This document shows positions 15,830 through 23,347 of a stretch of 64,000 nt of DNA, one piece after another (position 1 is the stretch's first letter; every line of letters starts with the position of its first letter). A program made the translations under genes and the position numbers. The DNA is taken from assembly GCA_021786265.1 (NCBI GenBank), contig JAJYNP010000005.1:1-64000 (forward strand), read 5' to 3'. The stretch comes from Chloroflexota bacterium (GTDB taxonomy: Bacteria; Chloroflexota; Limnocylindria; Limnocylindrales; CSP1-4). The notes beneath the pieces are model-generated. The model did no database searches and was not told the DNA's origin. It saw nothing but the letters and a program-made list of their open reading frames with translations.

Positions 15830-17133
15830 AGCGGCCAGATCGACGGCCCGAGTCCCGGGACCTCGGGCGAATACCACGGGTCACGCACGACGGCGTCGCC
15901 GGCGAGGCAGGCGGCGGCGTCCCGGATGGCCGGTCCCGCGCCGAGGGCTCCACCCGACGGATCGTGCCCGGACACCAGCGCCCGCTCCAGGTCTCCGCTC
16001 GCGGAGTGCGCGGCGGCCAGCAGCAGAGGCCACGCAGCGCGCGTCTCGGGGGCGGCCCGGAGCAGGTGCCGGACGCAGAGGCCCCGCCACGCGCGGGCTG
16101 CGGAGATGTCCTCGGCCTGCGAGTCGAGCAGCCGCAGGCGGGAACCCACGGCTGCGGCCCGGGCCAGGCACACCGTGCAGGGACGGCCTGCGGCGGCGGC
16201 GCGCTGCCGGCCGGTCAGGCGGCCCACGATCCCTCGCCGTCCGCGCGCGGGTGGACCGTCCGGCCATGCCGCGATGCCCGGCGCAGGGAGCGGAAGCTCG
16301 CCGGCCGCATGGGCATCCGCCCAGCTGCGGGCGCCGTCAACGGCCCGACGGGCCACCTCCTCGACGAGGGCGGGTGCGGCCCAGGCGGCGTCCCAGGCGT
16401 GGTGCGCGCACAGCCGGACCTCGGCGGGGCCACGATCGCGCTGCAGCAGGGCCTTCTCTGCGGCGACCGCCGCCGAACACGCAGGGCAGCGATCGGCCTC
16501 CACCTCGGCCCTGAGCCACGCTGGCGACAGTGCCGGGGCAGCGGACACATCCGCCGCCCCGAGGTCGGACCCGGAGGCCGGCGCCCGGATCGCCCCTGCC
16601 GGGTCGAGACCGGCGACCGCGGCCAGCCTGCGGTGCAGGGCCGGGCTCGAGGCGGCCCCCAGGGCGCGCTGCAGTCGCTCCAGCGCGGCGCTTCCGGGAC
16701 GCACCAGCAGCTCCTCGGCCGCGTGCCGCAGGCACACGAATGCCCCGGGGCCGAGATGCCGCGCCCCGCCGGTCACCGGCGTCCGCCCCGAGGCGAGGAC
16801 CGAGACGGCGTACTCGCCGGTCCAGGTCTCGAGCTCGCAGAGCGGGCACGGATCGAACGCGAGGCCCGCGGAGGCGGCTGCCGTCTGCCGCCCGACTTCG
16901 TGCAGCGCCAGGCGCAGGGGGACGGCCCAGCGTCCACCCTCCGCCGTGCCGAGCACCTGCCGCAGGTGGCGCGGGCAGTAGCCGCCCGAGGCGACGAACC
17001 GGTGGAGGAACGGGCCGTCGTTCAGGCCTTCCGCCTCGATCCAGCCGATGCGCCGTGCGACGGCGTCGAGCTGGACACGGCACACCTCGCAGGCGGCATC
17101 GCCCGCGGCGTCCGTCGTGGCGATCTCGTCCAT
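15826..17133 (-). CDS. Cys-rich protein with four CxxC...CxxH modules
   Basis: About 435 residues. Four modules can be read: CEVC...GGYCPRHLRQ; CPLCELE...AFVCLRHAAEE; CPACSAA...VRLCAHHAWDA; CTVCLAR...RGLCVRHLLRA. The first has LNDGPFLHRF, matching VNDGPFRERL in the protein at 12882. I place the start at the third in-frame ATG (17133) because GAGGA lies 9 nt before it; ATG 17142 and 17181 are alternatives. Probably binds several zinc ions; enzymatic, redox or assembly roles are all open. Confidence 0.65.
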   Translation of the reverse strand: MDEIATTDAAGDAACEVCRVQLDAVARRIGWIEAEGLNDGPFLHRFVASGGYCPRHLRQVLGTAEGGRWAVPLRLALHEVGRQTAAASAGLAFDPCPLCELETWTGEYAVSVLASGRTPVTGGARHLGPGAFVCLRHAAEELLVRPGSAALERLQRALGAASSPALHRRLAAVAGLDPAGAIRAPASGSDLGAADVSAAPALSPAWLRAEVEADRCPACSAAVAAEKALLQRDRGPAEVRLCAHHAWDAAWAAPALVEEVARRAVDGARSWADAHAAGELPLPAPGIAAWPDGPPARGRRGIVGRLTGRQRAAAAGRPCTVCLARAAAVGSRLRLLDSQAEDISAARAWRGLCVRHLLRAAPETRAAWPLLLAAAHSASGDLERALVSGHDPSGGALGAGPAIRDAAACLAGDAVVRDPWYSPEVPGLGPSIWPL

Positions 17134-17490
17134 CCTGTCCATTCCTCGCAGGATCCCCCGGGCGATCGTCGGCGTGTGCACGGCTGTCCCGCCTCTCGCA
17201 CGCCGGGAACACGCGCCGGGAAAAAGAAACGGCTCCCGGTCACCGACCAGAAGCCATCACCCGCACCCGCGGGAACCAGGCGCGAGCTTCATCGCGCGTT
17301 CGATTGGCCGAGAGCGTACCGCATCCGCGCGATTCCCTCGTCGCGGGCGGACAGGGTGCGCAGGGGGCGCGGCGGCCTCGTCGTGAACCCTCGGCGCCCG
17401 GCGGCGCCCGGCGGCGCCCGGTGGCGCGCGGCGGCGCCCGACCGAATGGTTACCCTCGATCCCCGCCGGCGCCGGACCCGGTGGCGGCTT
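17134..17490. other. Intergenic stretch holding a 10-bp tandem repeat
   Basis: No gene supported. The right part holds five copies of a 10-bp unit (17391-17440). The left part should hold the promoter of the Cys-rich gene pair running leftwards, but I find no convincing -35/-10. An ORF across it exists on the plus strand but is a low-complexity shadow. Confidence 0.5.
17391..17440. repeat. Five tandem copies of a 10-bp GC unit
   Basis: Units in exact register: TCGGCGCCCG, GCGGCGCCCG, GCGGCGCCCG, GTGGCGCGCG, GCGGCGCCCG. The unit contains the palindrome GGCGCC. It lies downstream of the gene ending at 17491 (minus strand). It could be a simple slippage repeat or a protein-binding array. Confidence 0.75.
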
Positions 17491-17757
17491 TCAGGCCGTC
17501 CGGTCCGCCTGGCGCTCCCAGAGAATCAGCCAGTCGAGGCCGTCCGGCGTGATCGTGGTGACCCCGAACCGGCGATGGAGCACCGCGACCAGCCAGCGCT
17601 CCCGGAGATCGGCCGCCTGCCAGAGCGCCGATTCCCGGGGGTTGGCCCGCTTCACCGCGCGGTGCCAGCGGATGCGCCGGATGAGGTGGTCCGTGGAGGT
17701 TTCCTCGAGCGACCGGCGCCTGCCCGCGCGCTCGATGGGGACAACCGCACCTGTCAT
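17491..17757 (-). CDS. Small basic hypothetical protein
   Basis: An 88-residue protein from ATG 17757. It is Arg/Trp-rich and helical: STDHLIRRIRWHRAVKRANPRESALWQAADLRERW, then a short strand-helix end (GVTTITPDGLDWLILWERQAD). Net positive charge hints at nucleic-acid or membrane contact, but no family is recognised. It lies downstream of the peroxiredoxin on the same strand with a 116 nt gap. Confidence 0.5.
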   Translation of the reverse strand: MTGAVVPIERAGRRRSLEETSTDHLIRRIRWHRAVKRANPRESALWQAADLRERWLVAVLHRRFGVTTITPDGLDWLILWERQADRTA

Positions 17758-17873
17758 CGAGGACGGAGTCTCCGCAGCCGGGCGCGCCTCTCGACAGGGC
17801 CAAAGGTCACCGGACCGGTACGGCGCAGGGCCACGTGGCCCTGCTCGATTGGGCGGGTGGAACCGGTACGCGC

Positions 17874-18353
17874 CTACGCGGATCTCCCACGCAGGCCCAT
17901 GGCGTCGAGCGCGGCGACGTACGCGCCCTCGTCCCGCGCCTGGCTCGCGGGGTTGTGCACCGCGTAGCGCACCACGCCGGCCGCGTCCAGGATGAACGTC
18001 CCCCGATCCGCCTGGCCCTGCTCCTCGCTCCAGACGCCGTAGAGCTTCGCGACCGCTCCCACCGGCCAGCGGTCGGAGAGGAACCGGTTGCGGTAGCCCT
18101 GGTCCTGCCGCCACGCCCGAAGCGCGTAGGTGGAGTCGACGCTGATGCCGAGCACGGTGACATCGCGTCCCTCGTACGCGCCGAAGTCGTCGCGGATCTC
18201 GCACAGCTCGCGCGTGCAGGTGGAGCTGAAGGCGAGCGGGAAGAAGACGAGCATGACGGGCCTGCCCCGCAGGTCGCTCAGCGTCACGGGCTCCCTGTCC
18301 TGGTCGCGGAGCGTGAAGTCGGGGGCGAGGTCGCCGACGGCCGGGAGTCCCAT
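17874..18353 (-). CDS. AhpE-like peroxiredoxin
   Basis: A 159-residue thioredoxin-fold peroxidase that should reduce peroxides through a Cys sulfenic acid. The N-terminus reads VGDLAPDFTLRDQD; the active site is FFPLAFSSTC with the peroxidatic Cys in the position of mycobacterial AhpE (FTGIC), and a second Cys five residues later (RELC). ISVDSTYALRAW and ADRGTFILDAAGVVRY follow as in the family. The ATG at 18353 is 7 nt after the serS stop, so it is co-transcribed with lysS-serS. Confidence 0.88.
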   Translation of the reverse strand: MGLPAVGDLAPDFTLRDQDREPVTLSDLRGRPVMLVFFPLAFSSTCTRELCEIRDDFGAYEGRDVTVLGISVDSTYALRAWRQDQGYRNRFLSDRWPVGAVAKLYGVWSEEQGQADRGTFILDAAGVVRYAVHNPASQARDEGAYVAALDAMGLRGRSA

Positions 18354-18360
18354 GGCGCGC

Positions 18361-19689
18361 TCAGGCCGGCGTGCCGATCCGCTCGCCCAGGAACGGGCGG
18401 AGCACCTGGGGCACCACGACCGACCCGTCCGCCCGCTGGTAGACCTCCAGGATCGCGGCGAACGTCCGGGCCAGCGCCAGGCCCGAGCCGTTGAGCGTGT
18501 GCAGGATCTCGGGCTTCGCACCGGGCTCCGCGCGCCACCGGATGTTCATCCGGCGCGCCTGGTAGTCCCGGAAGTTCGACACGGAGCTGACCTCGAGCCA
18601 CCGTTCCACCCCCGGCGCCCAGACCTCCAGATCGTACTTCTTGGCCTGCACGAACCCCATGTCGCCGGTGGCCATCAGCTTGACGCGATAGGCCAGCCCG
18701 AGCCGCTGCAGCAGCGTCTCGGCCGCCCGGGTCAGCCACTCGAGCGCCGCGCCCGAGTCGGCGGGCCGCTCGAACAGCACCATCTCGACCTTGTCGAACT
18801 GGTGGACGCGCAGGATGCCGCGGGTGTCCTTGCCCGCGGCGCCCGCCTCCCGGCGAAAGCAGGGTGTGTACGCGCAGTACCGGATCGGGAGCCGCTCGGC
18901 CTCGATGATCTCGTCCCGGTGCAGGTTGGTCACCGGGACCTCCGCCGTGGGCACGAGGTACAGCTCGTCGCGGGTGGCGACGTACATGAGCTCTTCCTTG
19001 TCCGGGATCTGCCCGGTCCCGCGCACGGAGGCGCTATTGACCAGCGCCGGCGGCCAGATCTCGGTCATGCCGTGCTCGCAGGTGTGGACCCCGATGAACC
19101 AGTTGATCAGCGCCCGCTCGAGCGCCGCGCCCGACCCGCGATAGACGGGGAACCCGGATCCGCTGATCTTGGCGCCGGCCGCGAGGTCCAGCATGCCCAA
19201 CGCCTCGCCGATCTCCCAGTGGGGACGCCGGGTCCACGGGGCGGCGCCATCCGGCCCCCCGCCGGTGGCCTCGTCGTGCGGTGCCGGGTCGCCCCACGTC
19301 CGCACGATCACGCTGGCGTCCTCGCCGCCCACCGGGACCTCGGGGTCCGCCGGGTTCGGTATGCGGAGCAGCGCGTCCTCGAGGTCCGCCTCGACGGCGG
19401 CCAGCTCCGCGTCGATCGCGGCGATCCGCTGGCCTGCCTCCGTCGACGACCGTCGCAGCGCCTCCACCTCCGGCCCCTGTGGGGACGTTCCGCCCCGGAT
19501 GGCGGCGCCGATCCGCTTCGAGAGCGCGTTCCGCTCGGCACGCAGGGCGTCGCCCTCGCCGAGCAGGCTGCGCCGGTGCGCATCGAGCTGCAGCGCGACG
19601 TCCACCACGGCGGGATCCTCGCCCTTGTCGATGGCGCCCTGGCGGACCCGGTCCGCGTCCTCCCGCAGACGCTGCAGGCCGATGCTCAT
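18361..19689 (-). CDS. serS: Serine--tRNA ligase
   Basis: A 442-residue class II synthetase charging tRNA-Ser. An N-terminal coiled-coil arm (about 30-100) precedes the core. Motif 2 is seen in CFRREAGAAGKDTRGILRVH and FDKVEM; motif 3 in NGSGLALARTFAAILE. TAEVPVTNLHRDE and the serine-site region match the family. The ATG overlaps the lysS stop (ATGA) and has GAGGGGAT upstream. Its substrates, two tRNA-Ser genes, lie at 4.1-4.3 kb. Confidence 0.98.
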   Translation of the reverse strand: MSIGLQRLREDADRVRQGAIDKGEDPAVVDVALQLDAHRRSLLGEGDALRAERNALSKRIGAAIRGGTSPQGPEVEALRRSSTEAGQRIAAIDAELAAVEADLEDALLRIPNPADPEVPVGGEDASVIVRTWGDPAPHDEATGGGPDGAAPWTRRPHWEIGEALGMLDLAAGAKISGSGFPVYRGSGAALERALINWFIGVHTCEHGMTEIWPPALVNSASVRGTGQIPDKEELMYVATRDELYLVPTAEVPVTNLHRDEIIEAERLPIRYCAYTPCFRREAGAAGKDTRGILRVHQFDKVEMVLFERPADSGAALEWLTRAAETLLQRLGLAYRVKLMATGDMGFVQAKKYDLEVWAPGVERWLEVSSVSNFRDYQARRMNIRWRAEPGAKPEILHTLNGSGLALARTFAAILEVYQRADGSVVVPQVLRPFLGERIGTPA

Positions 19690-21320
19690 GCCATCCCCTC
19701 CTCTGCCCGGGCGGGCCCGTCTCCCTCGGGCTCGAGGCTCCACCCCGCCGCCTGGCGAAGGCGCTCGATGGTGAACTCGCGCTCCAGTGCGGCCAGGAGC
19801 CAGCCGGCACGCGGCCCGTTGGTGCGGCCCAGGAACGCCAGGTAGATCGCCGCGAATGCGCGCCCGGCCGGCAGTGCCGCCTCCTCGGCCACCCGGAAGA
19901 TCAGGTCCTGCCAGGCCTCCCCGGAACCGGGCCGGGCCACCTCGCCCGACAGGGCGAGCGCGCCAAGGAAGGTCCGCTGCTCGTCGGCGAGCGCGTGGCG
20001 CGCCTCGGCCGGAAGCTCGTCACGGACGGCGATCTTCGAGCGATCCGGCGCGTACGACTCGAGCCACGCCCGCGCCGCACGGACGCGGTCCGCCAGGATG
20101 ACCTGCTCGGCCAGGTCCAGCGATGCGCCCTTCTCGGCGGCGACCCTCGCATCCACGTCGATGCCGGGCAGCTGCACCAGCATGGCGACCTGGGAGAAGT
20201 CCGGGCGGAAGCGGGCCGCCTCCGCGGCCGGGTCGGCATCCGGGTCGAGCAGGCTCAGCGCGAAGATCCGATCGTGCTCGGGCGGCAGCTCGCCCTTCAC
20301 CTCGTGCCCCGCCGTGGCAGCCGCCACCCGGTCGAACTCGTCGAACAGGCGCGGGATCGTGTCGCCGGCCGGGTCGAAGTCGATGGCGTGGCTGGGCCGG
20401 TACCGCAGGAACAGGAACCGCAGCAGCTCCGGCGGCAGCACCTCGGCCATGGTGTGCGCCGCCGCCCCGCGGCCCTTGCTGGTGCTCATCTTGCGGCCGC
20501 CGATGTTCAGGAACTCGTACGGCAGGTTGATGGGGGGCTCGCGCTCGAAGATCTCGCGGGCGACCGCGTCCGCCCTGTCGCGCGACCCGCCGGCCGTCGC
20601 CAGGTCCTTGCCGCAGGGTTCGATGGTGACCCCGAAGATGCTCCACTGCGCCGCCCACTCCAGGTTCCAGCCCAGCTTTCCCCGGCCGCCGAACGGTTCC
20701 ACCCAGCCCGAGTGGCCGCATCCGTAGGCCCAGGCGACCAGGTCCCGGCGGCACTCGTAGAAGACGCGCTGGCCGTCCCAGTCGGTGACGATCGTGGTCC
20801 CCACCTTCCCGCAGTGCTCGCATACCACCTGGACCGGATGCCAGTCCGCGGGGTGCTGGACGTTGGCGATGCGCCGGTAGATCTCGCGCACGCGGTCCGC
20901 GCGCTCCAGGGCAAGCCGGATGTACGGGTCGACCGCGCCCGTCGGGTAGACCTCGCTCATCCAGTAGGTCTCGGGGTGGATCCCGAGCCCGGCAAAGGTT
21001 GCGAGGAAGAGTCCGGCGAAATGGCGAGCGTAGCTGGGGGCGCTGCTCCCCTCCGGGGCGGGCACCCGCGCCAGCGGCACCCCCATGTAGCGCTCGACGG
21101 CGTCGGGCGTCAGCAGCGCCTGGGCGTCCATGGGGTCCATGTCGTCCACGCCGTAGAGCAGGCGGGCCTCGAGTCCGCGCTCACGGAGCGCACGCCAGAT
21201 CGCGTCGAGGACCACCGGGCCGCGCAGGCTCCCGACGTGGACGGTCCCGGACGGCGTCTTCGAATCGTTGACGACCTGGGGACCGCTCAGGCGCGAGACG
21301 AGCTCATCGGCCCAGTACAC
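19686..21320 (-). CDS. lysK: Lysine--tRNA ligase, class I
   Basis: A 544-residue class I (archaeal-type) LysRS, rather than the common bacterial class II enzyme. The HIGH element reads PSGTVHVGSLR near residue 23; the KMSKS element reads GGRKMSTSKGRG (about 270). A zinc-binding segment (VCEHCGKVG...CRRD...CGHSG) lies between, as in class I LysRS. The C-terminus is helical. It begins the lysS-serS-peroxiredoxin unit and is coupled to serS by a 4-bp overlap. Confidence 0.95.
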   Translation of the reverse strand: MYWADELVSRLSGPQVVNDSKTPSGTVHVGSLRGPVVLDAIWRALRERGLEARLLYGVDDMDPMDAQALLTPDAVERYMGVPLARVPAPEGSSAPSYARHFAGLFLATFAGLGIHPETYWMSEVYPTGAVDPYIRLALERADRVREIYRRIANVQHPADWHPVQVVCEHCGKVGTTIVTDWDGQRVFYECRRDLVAWAYGCGHSGWVEPFGGRGKLGWNLEWAAQWSIFGVTIEPCGKDLATAGGSRDRADAVAREIFEREPPINLPYEFLNIGGRKMSTSKGRGAAAHTMAEVLPPELLRFLFLRYRPSHAIDFDPAGDTIPRLFDEFDRVAAATAGHEVKGELPPEHDRIFALSLLDPDADPAAEAARFRPDFSQVAMLVQLPGIDVDARVAAEKGASLDLAEQVILADRVRAARAWLESYAPDRSKIAVRDELPAEARHALADEQRTFLGALALSGEVARPGSGEAWQDLIFRVAEEAALPAGRAFAAIYLAFLGRTNGPRAGWLLAALEREFTIERLRQAAGWSLEPEGDGPARAEEGMA

Positions 21321-21346
21321 CGTTCCTCCGGCGGTCGGTCGCGGCG

Positions 21347-21811
21347 TCAGCCGATGCTCACGATCGCGTAGGTGAAGTCCCCGCTCGGGACGTGGACCAC
21401 GACCTTGTCGCCTTTCCGGTGCCCGAGCAGTGCCCGCCCCACCGGCGACTCGTTGGAGATCCGGCCCGACCCGGGGTCGGCCTCGGCGGAGCCGACGATG
21501 TGGAACGTCTCCTTGCCGTCCAGGGACTCGACGACCACGGTCGAGCCGATCTGGACGTGGTCGGACGTGTGGTGCTCGTCGATCAGGACGGCGTTCCGGA
21601 TGAGCGACTCCAGCGTCTGGATCCGGCCCTCGACGAAGGCCTGCTCGTTCTTGGCGTCCTCGTACTCGGCGTTCTCTGCGAGGTCCCCGTGCTCCTTGGC
21701 GTCGTGGATGCGGGCCGCGACCTCCGCGCGACGGACGTTGACCAGCTGGTCGAGCTCGGCCCGCAGCTTCTCGAGCCCATCGCGGGTGAGGTAACCGGGC
21801 TTGTTGTTCAC
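21347..21811 (-). CDS. greA: Transcription elongation factor GreA
   Basis: A 154-residue factor that rescues backtracked RNA polymerase by stimulating RNA cleavage. The N-terminal coiled coil ends in the acidic tip EHGDLAENAEYEDAKNEQ (about 45-62), which carries the catalytic Asp/Glu. The FKBP-like C-terminal domain includes VQIGSTVVVES and ISNESPVGRALLGHRKGD. Start is GTG 21811 with GGGAG about 7 nt upstream. A strong promoter lies just upstream. The stop is 26 nt before lysS on the same strand. Confidence 0.97.
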   Translation of the reverse strand: MNNKPGYLTRDGLEKLRAELDQLVNVRRAEVAARIHDAKEHGDLAENAEYEDAKNEQAFVEGRIQTLESLIRNAVLIDEHHTSDHVQIGSTVVVESLDGKETFHIVGSAEADPGSGRISNESPVGRALLGHRKGDKVVVHVPSGDFTYAIVSIG

Positions 21812-21897
21812 GAACCGCTCCCGTGGGATGACAGGCTGCAAGAGAAAGAACCCCCGGCGCGCGCGAGCGGGCGCGTCAGGAGTTCGACCAGCGGAGG

Positions 21898-21927
21898 ATT
21901 CTAGGGCGCTCCCGCCGCTGGTGTCAA
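21898..21927 (-). promoter_or_regulatory. Strong sigma70-type promoter for greA
   Basis: Minus strand: TTGACA (21927-21922), 18-nt spacer, TAGAAT (21903-21898). Both boxes are near consensus and the start site would fall about 80 nt before the greA GTG. The -35 overlaps the argR stop codon at 21924, so greA (with lysS-serS behind it) has its own promoter within the longer leftward gene run. Confidence 0.75.
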
Positions 21928-22427
21928 AGCGGATGTGACGGCGGGTCCGGCGTGCGGCCGGGCTGGTCGAGCAGCCGTACCAGGCGCTTGCGACCGCGGC
22001 GGAGGGAGCCCCGATCCGAGAAGGCGATGAAGAGGGTGTCGTCGCCGGCGATCGAACCGACGACCTCGGGCCAGTGGGCCCGGTCGAGCGCCGACGCGAT
22101 CGCGTGCGCGCTGCCCGAGAGCGTCCTGACCACCAGCAGGAGGCCCGCCTCTCGCACGTCGACGGGCAGGTTCCGGAGCAACCCCGCCAGCCGGTCCTCG
22201 GCGCTCGGCTCCGTCTCGGCGAGGCGGGGCGGCAGCGCGTACACGTACGACCCGCCACGGTGCACCTTGACGAGCCCGAGCTCGGCCACGTCGCGGCTGA
22301 TCGTGGCCTGGGTCGCCCGGAAGCCGCGCTCGCGGAGCGCGGCTGCGAGCTCCTGCTGCGTCCGCACGTTCCGCTGGGCGAGCAGGTCGCGGATCGCGCC
22401 GTGGCGGAGCTGCTTCATCACCTCCAT
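21924..22427 (-). CDS. argR: Arginine repressor ArgR
   Basis: A 167-residue regulator of arginine metabolism. The N-terminal winged helix shows RHGAIRDLLAQR...TQQELAAALRERGF and the recognition stretch TQATISRDVAELGLVKV. The C-terminal oligomerisation and arginine-binding domain shows GDDTLFIAFSDRG. The ATG at 22427 lies a short way after uppP on the same strand. No arginine biosynthesis genes are in the window, so its targets are elsewhere. Confidence 0.93.
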   Translation of the reverse strand: MEVMKQLRHGAIRDLLAQRNVRTQQELAAALRERGFRATQATISRDVAELGLVKVHRGGSYVYALPPRLAETEPSAEDRLAGLLRNLPVDVREAGLLLVVRTLSGSAHAIASALDRAHWPEVVGSIAGDDTLFIAFSDRGSLRRGRKRLVRLLDQPGRTPDPPSHPL

Positions 22428-22453
22428 GGCGGGGCTGCCCTCACCGTGCGCTG

Positions 22454-23281
22454 TCAGCGCGCCAGCACGAAGACCACCACCAGGGCGGCCATGACGAGCC
22501 GCTCGGCGATGAAGGGGCCGGTGGTCCTCCGCCGCAGGTAGTCCAGCAGGAACGCGATCGCCAGCACTCCGGCCACGGCAGCCCCCAGCATTCCCACGCC
22601 GAGCGCGAGGAGGTCGGCCGACGGGAGGCCGGCGTGCAGCAGCTCGCGGGCCTTCCACGCCGCCGCGCCGGCGATGATCGGCGTGCCCATCAGGAACGAG
22701 AAGCGCGCGGCCGCCTCGCGCGTGAGCCCCGTGTAGAGACCGGCCGCGATGGTCATCCCCGACCGGCTGAACCCGGGGAACAGGGCAAACGCCTGGGCGA
22801 CCCCGATCACGATCGCGTCCCGGATGTTCACGTTGTCGAGTCCGCGCTGCAGGAACGCCAGCCGCTCCGCGAGCCACAGGATCCCCGCGCCCAGGGCCAG
22901 GAACACCGCGACCAGGATGATGTGCTCGCGGAAGAACGTGTCGAAGAAGCTCTCCAGCGCGACGCCGAGGACGGCCCCCGGGATCATGGTCACGAGGATG
23001 AGCCAGGCCAGCCGCCGGTCGGGGTCGGCACCGATCCGCCGCTCGCGGATCGACCCCAGCCAGGCCGTCAGCAGGCGCACGAGGTCGCGCCAGAAGTAGA
23101 TCAGCAGCGCGGCCAGCGTGCCCGCGTGCAGCATGACGTCGAAGCCGGCGCTGTTGAGAAAGGGGTCCTTCCAGCCGAGAAACTCCGGCACCACGATCAG
23201 GTGGGCCGAGGACGAGATCGGCAGGAATTCGGTCAGGCCCTGCAGGATCCCGATCACGAGCGCCTGGAGCACGAGCGGCAT
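22454..23281 (-). CDS. uppP: Undecaprenyl-diphosphatase
   Basis: A 275-residue multi-pass membrane enzyme (BacA/UppP) that recycles the undecaprenyl carrier lipid for cell-wall synthesis and gives bacitracin tolerance. Signature motifs: GLTEFLPISSSAHL at residues 15-28, and FSRSGMT in the middle, with about eight hydrophobic helices. It follows hppA on the same strand with a 66 nt gap. Confidence 0.96.
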   Translation of the reverse strand: MPLVLQALVIGILQGLTEFLPISSSAHLIVVPEFLGWKDPFLNSAGFDVMLHAGTLAALLIYFWRDLVRLLTAWLGSIRERRIGADPDRRLAWLILVTMIPGAVLGVALESFFDTFFREHIILVAVFLALGAGILWLAERLAFLQRGLDNVNIRDAIVIGVAQAFALFPGFSRSGMTIAAGLYTGLTREAAARFSFLMGTPIIAGAAAWKARELLHAGLPSADLLALGVGMLGAAVAGVLAIAFLLDYLRRRTTGPFIAERLVMAALVVVFVLAR

Positions 23282-23347
23282 GAGGTTCCCCGGGCGGGCC
23301 GGCCGCAGGGGCGGCCGCGGATGACCGCGACCGCCTCCGGACGGCGG

